This document shows, piece after piece, positions 1 through 7,106 of a stretch of DNA of 14,614 nt. The stretch is from Eimeria necatrix (lineage: Eukaryota; Apicomplexa; Conoidasida; Eucoccidiorida; Eimeriidae): contig NW_013651686.1 in the NCBI RefSeq assembly GCF_000499385.1, forward strand, positions 1 to 14,614, in the 5' to 3' direction. Below the pieces are notes generated by a model. The model made no database searches, was not told the DNA's origin, and worked only from the letters and a program-made list of their open reading frames with translations. The number at the start of each line of letters is the position of its first letter. Position 1 is the stretch's first letter. The position numbers and the translations under genes are program-made.

Positions 1-181
1 CTTTCTGCTGCAGCCAGTCGAGGGTTTGCAGCAAGTCCACTTTTGTTGCATCGGACACATAAGTGGGTTGGTGTTTTAAACAAATGAAAACCCTCGCGGT
101 GGTTTTGGTCAGCAGCAAAACGGAGGCCAGCAGCAGATCGGCCAGCAGCTCTTCCCCCGCGTTGTCCGTCCACAGCAGGCA

Positions 182-236
<55 letters not shown>

Positions 237-334
237 TTGGAGCCGCAGCAGAAGTCGGAGAAAAACAGCTCAAAGTCGTCCGCCAGAAGCCACTCCGGAG
301 TCGCCTGCTGCTGCTCCTGGCGGGCTGCTTCGCG

Positions 335-386
<52 letters not shown>

Positions 387-1650
387 GGGTCTGCTGCTAG
401 GGCTTTCGGCCACAGAGACAAGTCCCCCGCGTTGCCCTCAAGAGAAGTCAGCACTGCAGCACGAAGCTGCTTCTTGAAGCTTCTAGGGTTTACGCTGCCG
501 TGCTGCTGCTGCTGCTGCTGCACCTGCTGCTGCAGCGCCACCACCTGCTGCGCGTAAGCAGCAGCAGCAGCAGCAGCAGCAGCAGTCGAAAGAGCTGCTG
601 CCTTCTGACGGGCAAAAGGGTCATACAGAGTGTTGTAAAAGTCAAACGCGTGCAGCATGCGCCTGCAAACCCCAAACCCTAAACCCTAAACCCTAAACCC
701 TAAACCCTAGAACAGCGGAACGCCCCTTTACTCCTCTGCGCAGAGGAAAATCCACTGAATTAGGGTTTAGGGTTTGCCTGCTCTATATTAGGGTTTAGGG
801 CCTAGGGTTTAGGGTTAAAGTGTCGCTGCGTCCACCGGCGGTCCTCAGCCGCCCCAGCCCAGGGCCTAGGGTTTAGGGTTTAGGGTTTAGGGTTTAGGGT
901 TTGACCTGTAGCAGTAAACCTCCGCCAGAATCCAGGGAATTCGACTTAAAGGAGTTTTCTTTTTTATAAAATCCCCCAACAACACTTCATTCCAAAAAGT
1001 AACATCAAGGGCCTCGCAGTAGCTGCAGTACCCACAGGGGGGCCCCCCGGGGGCCCCCCTATGTTGGCACTGGCTTGGGGGGCCCCCCGGGGGCCCCCCG
1101 AAACACTCGACGGGCTTCACGGGGGTACTGTCTGCTGCGCGCATGTCCTGCTGCAGCAGCAGCAGCAGCTCTTTGCTGCGGGGGTGCTGCAGCAAATAAG
1201 ATTCGTTTTCTGTGAAGATTCTGCCGATGATTTCGTTTGGGATTCGACGGACTAGAGAGTCGTTTGCCTGCACGCAAACCCTAAACCCTAAACCCTAAAC
1301 CCTAAACCCTCGAGGGGGAACAGCGCCGCGCGCGGAGTCCTGCGCTGCCGCGCTCCAGCCAGGGTTTAGGGTTTAGGGTTTAGGGTTTAGGGTTTAGGGT
1401 TTGCACCCACGAATGTGCCCGGGACTTCGCTAGTTATTTGGGGGGGAAGAGAAGGGTCTGAGGGTTCTGGGGGCAAATCCTTTTTGCTGTAAACAAAACA
1501 GAAGTCATTGGGGCCCCTTCGAAAGTGTTCTCGGAGTTCTGGGGGCCCCCCCAGGGGGCCCCCGGGGGGCCCCCCGGGGGCCCCCCCCCCCGCAGCCTCT
1601 TTTGCTGCCCCGGGGGCCCCCCCGGGCCCGGATAAAGGCGAAGATGGCAT
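1..1650 (-). CDS. ARMT1-like / DUF89 damage-control phosphatase-fold protein (3' end cut by window)
   Basis: Seen: three minus-strand exons, 1650-1411, 1267-906 and 662-1, joined by introns with GTGGGT...GTGCAG (phase 0) and GTCAAA...TTGCAG (phase 2) ends, giving 421 residues up to the edge. Recognised DUF89 (ARMT1-like) landmarks in order: GTFANDSLVRRIP (about 78-90), FWNEVLL, RIPWILAEVYCYRR (189-202), YDPFARQK (214-221), GNAGDLSLW near 278, the metal-site motif DNAGEELLADLLLA (Asp367, Asn368) and PTYVSDAT with Asp405. Both exon joins restore family motifs, which supports them. The C-terminal RTxK-type region would lie beyond the window. Known: this family consists of metal-dependent phosphatases acting on damaged phosphometabolites; ARMT1 was also reported as a protein-glutamate methyltransferase. 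Odd: Gly/Pro repeats in exons 1-2 encoded by GGGGGCCCCC DNA, poly-A and poly-Q inserts, and poly-S just before the DN motif. Start chosen at 1650; an upstream in-frame ATG at 1731 would include the regulatory-looking palindrome. Substrate unknown. Confidence 0.87.
663..905 (-). other. DUF89 intron 2 with inverted telomere-like arrays
   Basis: The 243-base intron has five AGGGTTT units on the plus strand at 868-902, and six AAACCCT-type units at 667-708 (one is AAACCCC). Smaller same-sense blocks lie near 760-776 and 790-815. In the transcript the donor is followed after three bases by C-rich units, and the acceptor GCAG is preceded directly by G-rich units, so the ends can pair. Splice sites are set by the AG|G codon (Arg201), which rebuilds the CYRR motif. 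Confidence 0.85.
1035..1101. repeat. duplicated GGGGGGCCCCCCGGGGGCCCCCC palindromic block inside exon
   Basis: Two near-identical G6C6G5C6 blocks lie at about 1035-1060 and 1077-1100 in DUF89 exon 2, where they encode Gly-Pro-rich copies (GGPPGGPP and GAPGGPP). They interrupt the family core just before the CGYCSYCEALDVTFW segment. Such blocks can fold on themselves. Confidence 0.8.
1268..1410 (-). other. DUF89 intron 1: telomere-like inverted repeat flush with both splice sites
   Basis: The 143-base intron reads, in the sense direction, GTGGGT, then GC plus six AAACCCT units (1404-1361), a GC-rich loop of about 50 bases, five AGGGTTT units plus GC (1310-1274), then GTGCAG. The arms match perfectly over 37 bases when their outer GC ends are aligned, and each begins exactly six bases inside its splice site. 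The join GTF|AND restores a DUF89 motif. Confidence 0.87.
1539..1632. repeat. G/C-run palindromic block in DUF89 exon 1
   Basis: Alternating runs of G and C encode a Gly/Pro/Ala-rich stretch (about residues 8-37) of the DUF89 protein. It is the same DNA element type as at 1035-1101 and in the non-coding array near 10128, so the coding sequence here seems shaped by the repeat and not by protein need. Confidence 0.75.
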
Positions 1651-1706
1651 TAGGGAAAAAAGTGGAAAGTGTGCAGTTGAAGGAGGGGCTGGGGAGCGGC
1701 TGGCGC

Positions 1707-1720
1707 GGTGTATGTACACT
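1707..1720. promoter_or_regulatory. GGTGT-N4-ACACC palindrome variant, 57 bases upstream of DUF89 ATG
   Basis: GGTGTATGTACACT is one mismatch from the two-arm consensus. It is the copy nearest the DUF89 start codon. A promoter or transcription-factor role is inference from position and recurrence. Confidence 0.45.
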
Positions 1721-1876
1721 TGAATCGACACACGGGGGAAACGGCGTTTTTTTGCGAATAAAAGCGGCAGAAGTTGTTCAAATTACTTTTAAAAACCTTT
1801 TTATTATCTTTTAATTCCTCAATTTATATTTTTGTCGGGCCAAAGAGCGCCGCTGGCCCACCGGCTCGGGCGCGGA

Positions 1877-1890
1877 GGTGCGTGTACACC
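1877..1890. promoter_or_regulatory. GGTGT-N4-ACACC family copy
   Basis: GGTGCGTGTACACC, one mismatch in the left arm, followed by TGAA as in the 1707 copy (TTGAA). Confidence 0.4.
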
Positions 1891-2068
1891 TGAACGGCCG
1901 GCAGGTCGCTCGGAAGGGGGAAATAAATCAATTAATTAAATCATTTAAATTAAATTAAATGCTTTTTATTTCTCTTTTCTTTTTTTTTAATTTATTAACT
2001 GAGTTGTGACGGCTCTTGAAGAGCATTTCTGAGCATCGACACTCCTGCGTCACTCTCCACGAGAGCCG

Positions 2069-2082
2069 GGTGTCTGTACACC
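2069..2082. promoter_or_regulatory. GGTGT-N4-ACACC family copy (CTGT centre)
   Basis: GGTGTCTGTACACC followed by TCAA. Both arms are perfect and the centre is CTGT. Confidence 0.45.
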
Positions 2083-2230
2083 TCAAACTTCTTGCTGCTG
2101 CTGCTGCCGCAGCACTTAAAACAATTCAACTAAAGCATTTTAACGCGGAGATGAAATCTTTCACGCAAAAAAGAATAATAAATCTGAAAATTCAACAAAT
2201 GGGCTCGCGGCAGCTAGCCGGAGCTGTCTT

Positions 2231-2248
2231 GAGGTGTCTGTACACCTC
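2231..2248. promoter_or_regulatory. extended palindrome GAGGTGTCTGTACACCTC
   Basis: Seven-base arms GAGGTGT/ACACCTC around CTGT. This is the exact reverse complement of the copy at 2819-2836, so the longer arms are conserved between two separate sites. Confidence 0.5.
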
Positions 2249-2409
2249 ATCGGCCAGCCCTGACTGCAATTAAACTTTTTGCGGAACTCTTCACTTTAAT
2301 TCCCTTTTTTCACTTTTTCTTTACTTCTTTGCTTCTACTTTTATATTTTCTGCAACTAAGGCGCTGATGCTTCATTTAATAACATTTGTTCGGCCGCATT
2401 CTGTTTTCA

Positions 2410-2443
2410 GGTGTACAGACAGTCAGTCAGGTGTCTGTACACC
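2410..2443. promoter_or_regulatory. paired palindrome copies forming a 12-base inverted repeat
   Basis: GGTGTACAGACA at 2410-2421 and its exact reverse complement TGTCTGTACACC at 2432-2443, with a ten-base spacer containing GTCAGTCAG. The right half belongs to a full GGTGTCTGTACACC copy at 2430-2443. Confidence 0.5.
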
Positions 2444-2770
2444 CGAAGAAGCGTCTACTCAACATGGACACTTCTTTCGCGTTTTTAAGCTCTCTTTAAG
2501 AAATTATTGATTCTAAAGAGCAATAAAGAAGATAAAATTACTTTAATTGGAGTTTAAATCTATTTAATTCTAAAAAATTGCAGAAATTGCGGACTTTTCA
2601 AAAAGACAAAATTGAGATATTTGCAGAAATAGAGAAAAGTGCAAGTTCGGAAATGAACAAACAAATTTAAAAATATTAAATTCTAATTGCGCTTTATTTG
2701 ATTTGTTAAATAACTTTTCGAGTTTTCCATTTTGCTGCTTGAGAGTAAAAAGAATAAACAGTTCGCGCGG

Positions 2771-2784
2771 GGTGTACGTACACC
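2771..2784. promoter_or_regulatory. perfect 14-bp palindrome GGTGTACGTACACC
   Basis: Fully self-complementary copy followed by TCAATG. The same 14-mer recurs at 5756, 5843, 10016 and 12498. Confidence 0.5.
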
Positions 2785-2818
2785 TCAATGAAAGAAGAGA
2801 AAATAAATTGAAGGAGTT

Positions 2819-2836
2819 GAGGTGTACAGACACCTC
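2819..2836. promoter_or_regulatory. extended palindrome GAGGTGTACAGACACCTC
   Basis: Exact reverse complement of the site at 2231-2248. It lies 35 bases after the perfect palindrome at 2771-2784. Confidence 0.5.
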
Positions 2837-2898
2837 ATTTATTTCTTCCGAAAACTTAAAAAGAGACAAAACAAAAAGCCAAGATCCCTCTTTGCGTC

Positions 2899-3006
2899 TC
2901 CTGCTGCTGTTGCTGCTGCCGTTGCAGTGTCGCTTCGCCTGCTGCTGCTGCTGCTGCAGCAGCAGCTGCTGCTGCTGCTGCTGCTGCAGCTGCTGCTGCT
3001 GCTGCA
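2899..3006. repeat. CAG/CTG-rich tract downstream of the secretory gene
   Basis: Mixed CTG and CAG triplets, with a switch of strand polarity near 2955-2967, lie just beyond the stop codon at 3023-3025 of the minus-strand gene, in its probable 3' UTR. Open frames here (poly-L, poly-C, poly-Q) are repeat artefacts. Confidence 0.7.
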
Positions 3007-3022
3007 TTAAACCCTTTTAAAT

Positions 3023-4133
3023 TCAAAGGAAAAGGCTAATTAAATAAACCCCCAGCAGCGTTAGGACAGAGCCTGCAGCAGCAGGCGCTGAGGCTGCACT
3101 GGCTTTGGCCCCTTTGCCTGCACAAACACCCCCAAACCCTAAACCCTAAACCCTAAACCCTAAACCCTAAACCCTTAATCCTGAACTCTTGGCCCTAAAC
3201 CCTAAACCCTGAAAAGTGGCAGGGAAGCCCGAGGGCTTGGGAGAGTGGTTCAGGCCTAGAGGGCTTTGGCCTAGCTGCTGAGTAAAGCCAAACCCTAAAC
3301 CTCTAAACCCTTAACTTAAAATCCTAAACACTAAACCCTCAACTCTAAACCCTAAACCCTCAACTCTAAACCCTAAACCCTCACCTTCAGTTCGTAGAGC
3401 CTCTGCAGGAAAAAAACAGCAAAGCAAAGAACACGACTTTTCTGCCCTCTTGCCTCTCAAAACTTAAACCCTAAACCCTAAACCCCAATCCCTAAACCCT
3501 AAACCCTAAACCCTAGACTTTACCTGTCAATCTGATGTCTTGTTCCACATGACGGCCTGAGCAGCAAACAGAAAAAATAAAACAAATAAATAAAAATAAA
3601 TAAATAAATAAAAATAAACAAATAAAAATAAATAAAAAGTAAATATAAATAAATAAATAAATAAATAATAAACAATAAATAAATGATGGGAGCAGCAAAA
3701 AGGACAAGCAGCAGCAGCAAAAAGGATATATAGCAGCAGCAAAAAGGACAAACAGCAGCAGCAAAGAGTTGAAATTAAAGCAGCAAATGAGACGATTAGC
3801 CGCAGCAAAAGGCAGCAGCAGCAGCAGCAAAAGAGAACAATAACAGCAGCAAAAGGGGGCCAGGAGCAGCAGCAAAAGGGAGAAGCAGCAGCAGCAAAAG
3901 TGAGAAACAGCAGCAGCAAAAGGGAGAAACAGCAGCAACCAAGTCGAAGAAACAGCAGCAGCAAAGTCGAAGAAGCAGCAGCAGCAAAGTCGAAGAAGCA
4001 GCAGCAGCAAAGTCGAAGCAGCAGCAGCAGCAAAGTCGAAGCAGCAGCAGCAGCAAAGTCGAAACAGCAGCAGCAGCAAAGTCGAAGCAGCAGCAGCAGC
4101 AGCAAAGCTGAAGCAGCAGCAGCAGCAAAGCTG

Positions 4134-4175
<42 letters not shown>

Positions 4176-4628
4176 AGTTGGAACTGACGCTGGACTGTGT
4201 GGGGCTGGGGCTGTTTGAGGCGCGGAAAAGAAAGATGAACATCTTGTTCGATTTCTGTGTCAGTGAGGAGGGGCCCCCCTTCTGCTGCTGCTGCTTCTGC
4301 TGCTGCAGCATCTGCTGCAGCAGCATCTGCTGCTGCAGCGTCTGCTGCTGCGGCCTCCGCTGCGGCCTCCTCCTCCGCCCGCACGTCCAGCCGCTCCGCT
4401 GCTGCTGCTGCTGCGTCCTCCTCCTCGCCCCGCGCTGCTGCGCCTCCTGCTGCTGCTGCTGCTTCTCCTGCTGCTGTTGCTGCTGCTGCTTCTCCTGCTG
4501 CTGCTCCTTCTGGCAGCAAATCTTCACTTGGCAAACCTCCATACTTTATCACAGGGTCTGCGGGGCCCCCGTAGTTTTCCCCATCGCGATCCGCCACGGA
4601 GAGGGGCCCCATGTCTTCTGCTTCCTCT

Positions 4629-4687
<59 letters not shown>

Positions 4688-4985
4688 GGGAGTTTGTGTG
4701 CTTCGGGTTTCAGCAATGGAGGCTACGCTGCAGCAGCTAGAAGGGATGGGAATCTACTGCAGCAAATGAGCTTACCGTTTTCTCCAGCATCGTCTGCTGC
4801 TGCTGCTGCTGGTGCTGCTGCTGCTGCTGCTGCTGCTGCATCGGAGTCTGCTGCTGCTTCTCTCAGCATTTCATCTTCTGCTGCTGTTTGGTCGCTCGCC
4901 TGCTGCGCGTAGCTGTGGGGCTTTATGGCCCTGATGGCTTTCACTTGCACAAAAGCTGCTGCTTCTCCTGCTGCTGCTGCTGCTG

Positions 4986-5021
<36 letters not shown>

Positions 5022-5087
5022 CTTCGGCCTCCGCAGCGTCTGCTTCCTCGGCAAAGTCTGCTGCGGCATCTTCCATCTCTGCGTCCC

Positions 5088-5127
<40 letters not shown>

Positions 5128-5185
5128 TCCCTGAGCAAAGGAGGGGGTGCCGTAGGGGTCCCTTGTGAAGTTTGCTTCCGTGTCT

Positions 5186-5224
<39 letters not shown>

Positions 5225-5385
5225 CCTGCCTCTGCGTCTGCCTCTTCTTCCTCTTCTATCTCCGAGTCCCAAAAGGCCTCATCATTTGCTGCTGCTGCTG
5301 CTGCTGCTGCTTCTTCTTGCAAGAGAGAAGCAGCAGCAGGTTCCTCTTCTTCATAGGCCTCGAGGCCCGAGAAGCCAGGTTCTGC

Positions 5386-5418
<33 letters not shown>

Positions 5419-5550
5419 GGCGGAGCCTTTGACAGTGCTGTCTGCTGCTGCTGCGGCTGCTGCTGCTGCAAGGAGCAGCAGCAGCAAAGAAGAGCAGCAG
5501 CGAGACAGCGGGGCCCGCTGGGGCGCTGCTGCTGCGGCGAGTTTGGCCAT
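3023..5550 (-). CDS. unrecognised secretory protein, poly-A/E/Q/S-rich, probable GPI-anchored surface protein
   Basis: Seen: five minus-strand exons 5550-4776, 4626-4189, 3556-3524 (33 bases), 3402-3385 (18 bases) and 3117-3023. All joins are phase 1 with donors GTAAGC, GTCAGT, GTAAAG and GTGAGG and CAG acceptors; they keep one frame for 452 residues. The N-terminus MAKLAAAAAPQRAPLSR leads into a Leu/Ala-rich hydrophobic stretch fitting a signal peptide. The middle is acidic (AYEEEEP, EIEEEEEADAEAGE), with runs of Q, S and A and one possible N-glycosylation site (NFT). Exon 2 carries DMGPLSVADRDGENYGG and a long Ala/Glu/Asp region. The C-terminus is small residues then a hydrophobic end (GSVLTLLGVYLISLFL), typical of a GPI-attachment signal. 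It lacks the Cys pattern of known Eimeria SAG proteins. Function unknown. The two micro-exons and the exon 2 donor are the least certain parts; they were chosen because only phase 1 keeps every frame open. Confidence 0.68.
3134..3381. repeat. telomere-like AAACCCT arrays in intron 4 of the secretory gene
   Basis: Near-perfect units at 3134-3174 and 3193-3210 and degenerate units (AAACCTCT, CAACTCTAAACCCT) at 3289-3381 fill much of the intron 3118-3384. In the sense strand of the gene all are G-rich TTTAGGG, starting directly after the GTGAGG donor. Confidence 0.85.
3466..3515. repeat. telomere-like array in intron 3 of the secretory gene
   Basis: About seven AAACCCT units (one AAACCCC, one AATCCCT) just downstream, in the sense direction, of the GTAAAG donor at 3523. 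The intron is 121 bases, with the array at its 5' end and a pyrimidine-rich TTTTTTTCCTGCAG acceptor. Confidence 0.85.
3572..3684. repeat. (AAAT)n low-complexity tract
   Basis: AAATAAAT-type repeat at the 3' end of intron 2 (3557-4188). In the gene's sense it reads TTTATTTA and supplies a T-rich stretch before the TTTGCTGCTCAG acceptor. Confidence 0.85.
3690..4172. repeat. intronic CTG satellite with regular interruptions
   Basis: On the plus strand CAG runs alternate with AAAGTCGA (about 3940-4085), AAAGCTGA (about 4104-4136) or AAAAGG (about 3697-3925) interruptions. It grades from pure CAG at 4137-4172 near the intron 5' end to more diverged units. Sense-strand polarity is CTG. Long poly-L/C/A open frames here are artefacts of the repeat. 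Confidence 0.8.
4627..4775 (-). other. secretory gene intron 1 ending (CTG)18-CAG
   Basis: Donor GTAAGC at 4775; the acceptor CAG at 4629-4627 is preceded in the sense direction by 18 perfect CTG triplets (4683-4630 on the plus strand as CAG). The join rebuilds GENEEAEDMG with the frame kept. Confidence 0.72.
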
Positions 5551-5574
5551 GATGGGGAGAAGCAGCGCAGCAGC

Positions 5575-5611
<37 letters not shown>

Positions 5612-5755
5612 TGGAAGAGACAAAAAGAGACAAAAGAGAGACAAAAAAGAGACAAATGCGAAGCCGAAGAGAAGCCCTGAGAGAAAAGACTCCGAGATGA
5701 GACACAGCAGCAAAGGCGAAAGCGAGAAAAGCAAAACTGAGTCCTGCGGCCCTGA

Positions 5756-5769
5756 GGTGTACGTACACC
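5756..5769. promoter_or_regulatory. perfect palindrome GGTGTACGTACACC, 206 bases upstream of the secretory gene ATG
   Basis: Self-complementary 14-mer preceded by CTGA and followed by CGG. It is one of a pair 87 bases apart (next at 5843). Confidence 0.5.
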
Positions 5770-5842
5770 CGGATGCAAACACAAATATAAATCTGAAGAA
5801 CTTTTAATTCTTTTGAGAGTTTCATTTGCTGCGGAAGGCTGC

Positions 5843-5856
5843 GGTGTACGTACACC
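5843..5856. promoter_or_regulatory. perfect palindrome GGTGTACGTACACC
   Basis: In the context GGCTGC-GGTGTACGTACACC. The same GGCTGC lead-in precedes the copy at 12498 upstream of AMA1, so the conserved unit may be longer than the palindrome. Confidence 0.5.
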
Positions 5857-6084
5857 TCGGCGCAGTAGTGGCTGCCTCTGCGGACCGACCGGCGGCTGTA
5901 TCTGCAGTGGCTGTTTGCCGAACTTGGCGCGTTTTCCGCCGTTTTGCGTTTTAATTTAATTTAATTTATATTTTTAAATTCTATTTTCTTTTCGCTTTCG
6001 TTTGAGCCGCTTTTGGCGCCCCCAGACGCCCCCGCGGCTTTTTTCCGGTCCTCGCTCTGTCGCCGCAGCTCTCCCGGCACTTCC

Positions 6085-6098
6085 GCTGTCTGTACACC
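6085..6098. promoter_or_regulatory. GGTGT-N4-ACACC family copy (GCTGTCTGTACACC)
   Basis: Right arm perfect, left arm one mismatch, CTGT centre, followed by TCG. It lies in a GC-rich island. Confidence 0.4.
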
Positions 6099-6445
6099 TC
6101 GCGCGCCCGTTTTTCCCCTTTTTTCCGCTTTTTTAATTTCATTTCTTTTTATTTCAAACAATTTATCAAATAAACTGCAAAAACAAATCCAAAGAGCCCA
6201 GACAAGGAGCGAGAAACCCGCCGCCGAGCCCTCGATGAGGCGCAGCAGCCTCGCCTCGACAGCAGCAACCCTCTTTTCTCTTTTGTTTTACTTCCTTTTG
6301 CATTTCTTTTTGTTTCTTTTTCTTTCTTTTTATTTCTTTCATTTCTTTTTTTCCTTTTTTTCCTTTTTGAGCTCCTTCGCGCCCCCGCAGGCCGCCGCCC
6401 CCCAGCCCCGGGGCTCCACTTCCCCGCTGGCCCAGAAACTGAACC

Positions 6446-6678
6446 GCTAGCTAGCTAGCTAGCTAACCAACTGCCTAACTAACTAATTTGCTAACCAAAT
6501 AGCTAGCTAGCTAGACAGCTAGCTGGCTAGCTAGCTAGCTAGCCAGACAAGTACGCGTCCAGAGAGCTGGCCACACAGGGCTGGCTCGGGAGCTAGCTAG
6601 CTAGCTAGCTAGCTACCCAGCTACGCAGCTGCCAAGCCAGCTAACTAGCTAGCTAGCTAGCTAGCTAGCTAGCTAGCT
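6446..6678. repeat. (CTAG)n / GCTAGCTA repeat region
   Basis: Several blocks of tandem GCTA units with diverged spacers (CCAACTGCC, ACAGCTAGCTGG). The unit is self-complementary, so each block can fold into a hairpin. Confidence 0.85.
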
Positions 6679-6906
6679 GAGGCTACTCCGCTGTGCCTGC
6701 CTGCCCCAGCTAAAGACATTTCACCAGAGAATAAAGAAGAGACTTAAAGGCCTCAACCAGCTGTGTCTGTGGCTGCTGCTGAAAGCCTAGAGGTTAGGGG
6801 GCCCCCCTCGGACCTCAACAGCTAACTGGGGGCCCCCAACCCCCTCGGCAGTTTTCGAATTCGAAAAGCGGATCTAACTAGCTGCAGATCCTGCCGAATC
6901 CTCTGT
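6679..6906. other. unassigned spacer with G/C-run inverted pieces
   Basis: Contains two GGGGGCCCCC-type pieces (6797-6808 and 6827-6836) and a TTTTCGAATTCGAAAA palindrome near 6853. A short plus-strand frame (LKTFHQRIKKRLKG...) ends at a stop near 6790 and has no start or partner exon that I can support. Confidence 0.4.
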
Positions 6907-6945
6907 TTTAGGGTTTAGGGTTTAGGGTTTAGGGTTTGGGGTTTG
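6907..6945. repeat. telomere-like TTTAGGG array
   Basis: Four TTTAGGG units followed by TTTGGGG and TTTG on the plus strand. It is opposite in orientation to the arrays inside the nearby COX2A intron and lies beyond the COX2A stop. Confidence 0.85.
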
Positions 6946-7021
6946 TATGGGGCGTAAACCACCGTTTTGTTCGATTTGGAGTCCGTTTTCAAACCACCAA
7001 GAGCGTCCCGAATGAATCAAA

Positions 7022-7038
7022 CTATTTATTATTTATTT

Positions 7039-7074
<36 letters not shown>

Positions 7075-7106
7075 GTATTTATTTATTTTTTATTTTTATT
7101 TTTTAT
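7022..7106. repeat. (TTTA)n tract just after the COX2A stop codon
   Basis: ATTT/TTTA repeat directly beyond the COX2A stop (TAA at 7109-7107). It is either the 3' UTR or, if COX2A has a fourth exon, an intron whose last bases are AG at 7023-7022. Confidence 0.75.

Larger units (their letters stand above)
1721..3022. other. intergenic region between DUF89 5' end and the secretory gene 3' end
   Basis: AT-rich sequence (many TTTAATT and AATTAAAT stretches) with short GC-richer islands, most of them carrying a GGTGT-N4-ACACC palindrome. At least seven full or half copies occur in about 1.1 kb. No convincing coding exon was found on either strand; open frames here are short or are triplet-repeat artefacts. 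Confidence 0.6.
5551..6445. other. upstream region of the secretory gene, no firm gene
   Basis: The probable 5' UTR and promoter hold a CTG-sense triplet tract (about 5577-5609), AGACAAAA-type purine repeats (5615-5660), and three GGTGT-N4-ACACC palindromes. A plus-strand open frame around 6235-6450 (MRRSSLASTAATLFSLL..., ending AQKLNR) starts like a signal peptide but is mostly homopolymer T-rich DNA giving Phe/Leu, so I do not call it. Confidence 0.5.

Noticed and set aside
63..557. Plus-strand 164-codon frame with poly-S, poly-L and poly-C
   Set aside because: Shadow of the minus-strand DUF89 exon, which carries family motifs throughout.
560..590. Direct-repeat CRISPR-like appearance of CAG tracts
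   Set aside because: Uninterrupted eukaryotic triplet repeats without unique spacers; the genome is clearly nuclear eukaryotic.
3527..4175. Long minus-strand frames of poly-Leu/Cys/Ala/Phe
   Set aside because: They read through the CTG satellite and TTTA tract of intron 2; composition follows the repeat and continuity with the exons is better explained by splicing at 4189.
4888..5700. Plus-strand 270-codon frame opposite the secretory gene
   Set aside because: Mostly poly-C/A/Q translation of the complementary triplets, without signal, domain or splice logic.
6013..6450. Plus-strand 145-codon frame with a hydrophobic Phe/Leu stretch
   Set aside because: The hydrophobic part is translation of a T-rich simple-sequence tract; no domain or conserved motif seen.
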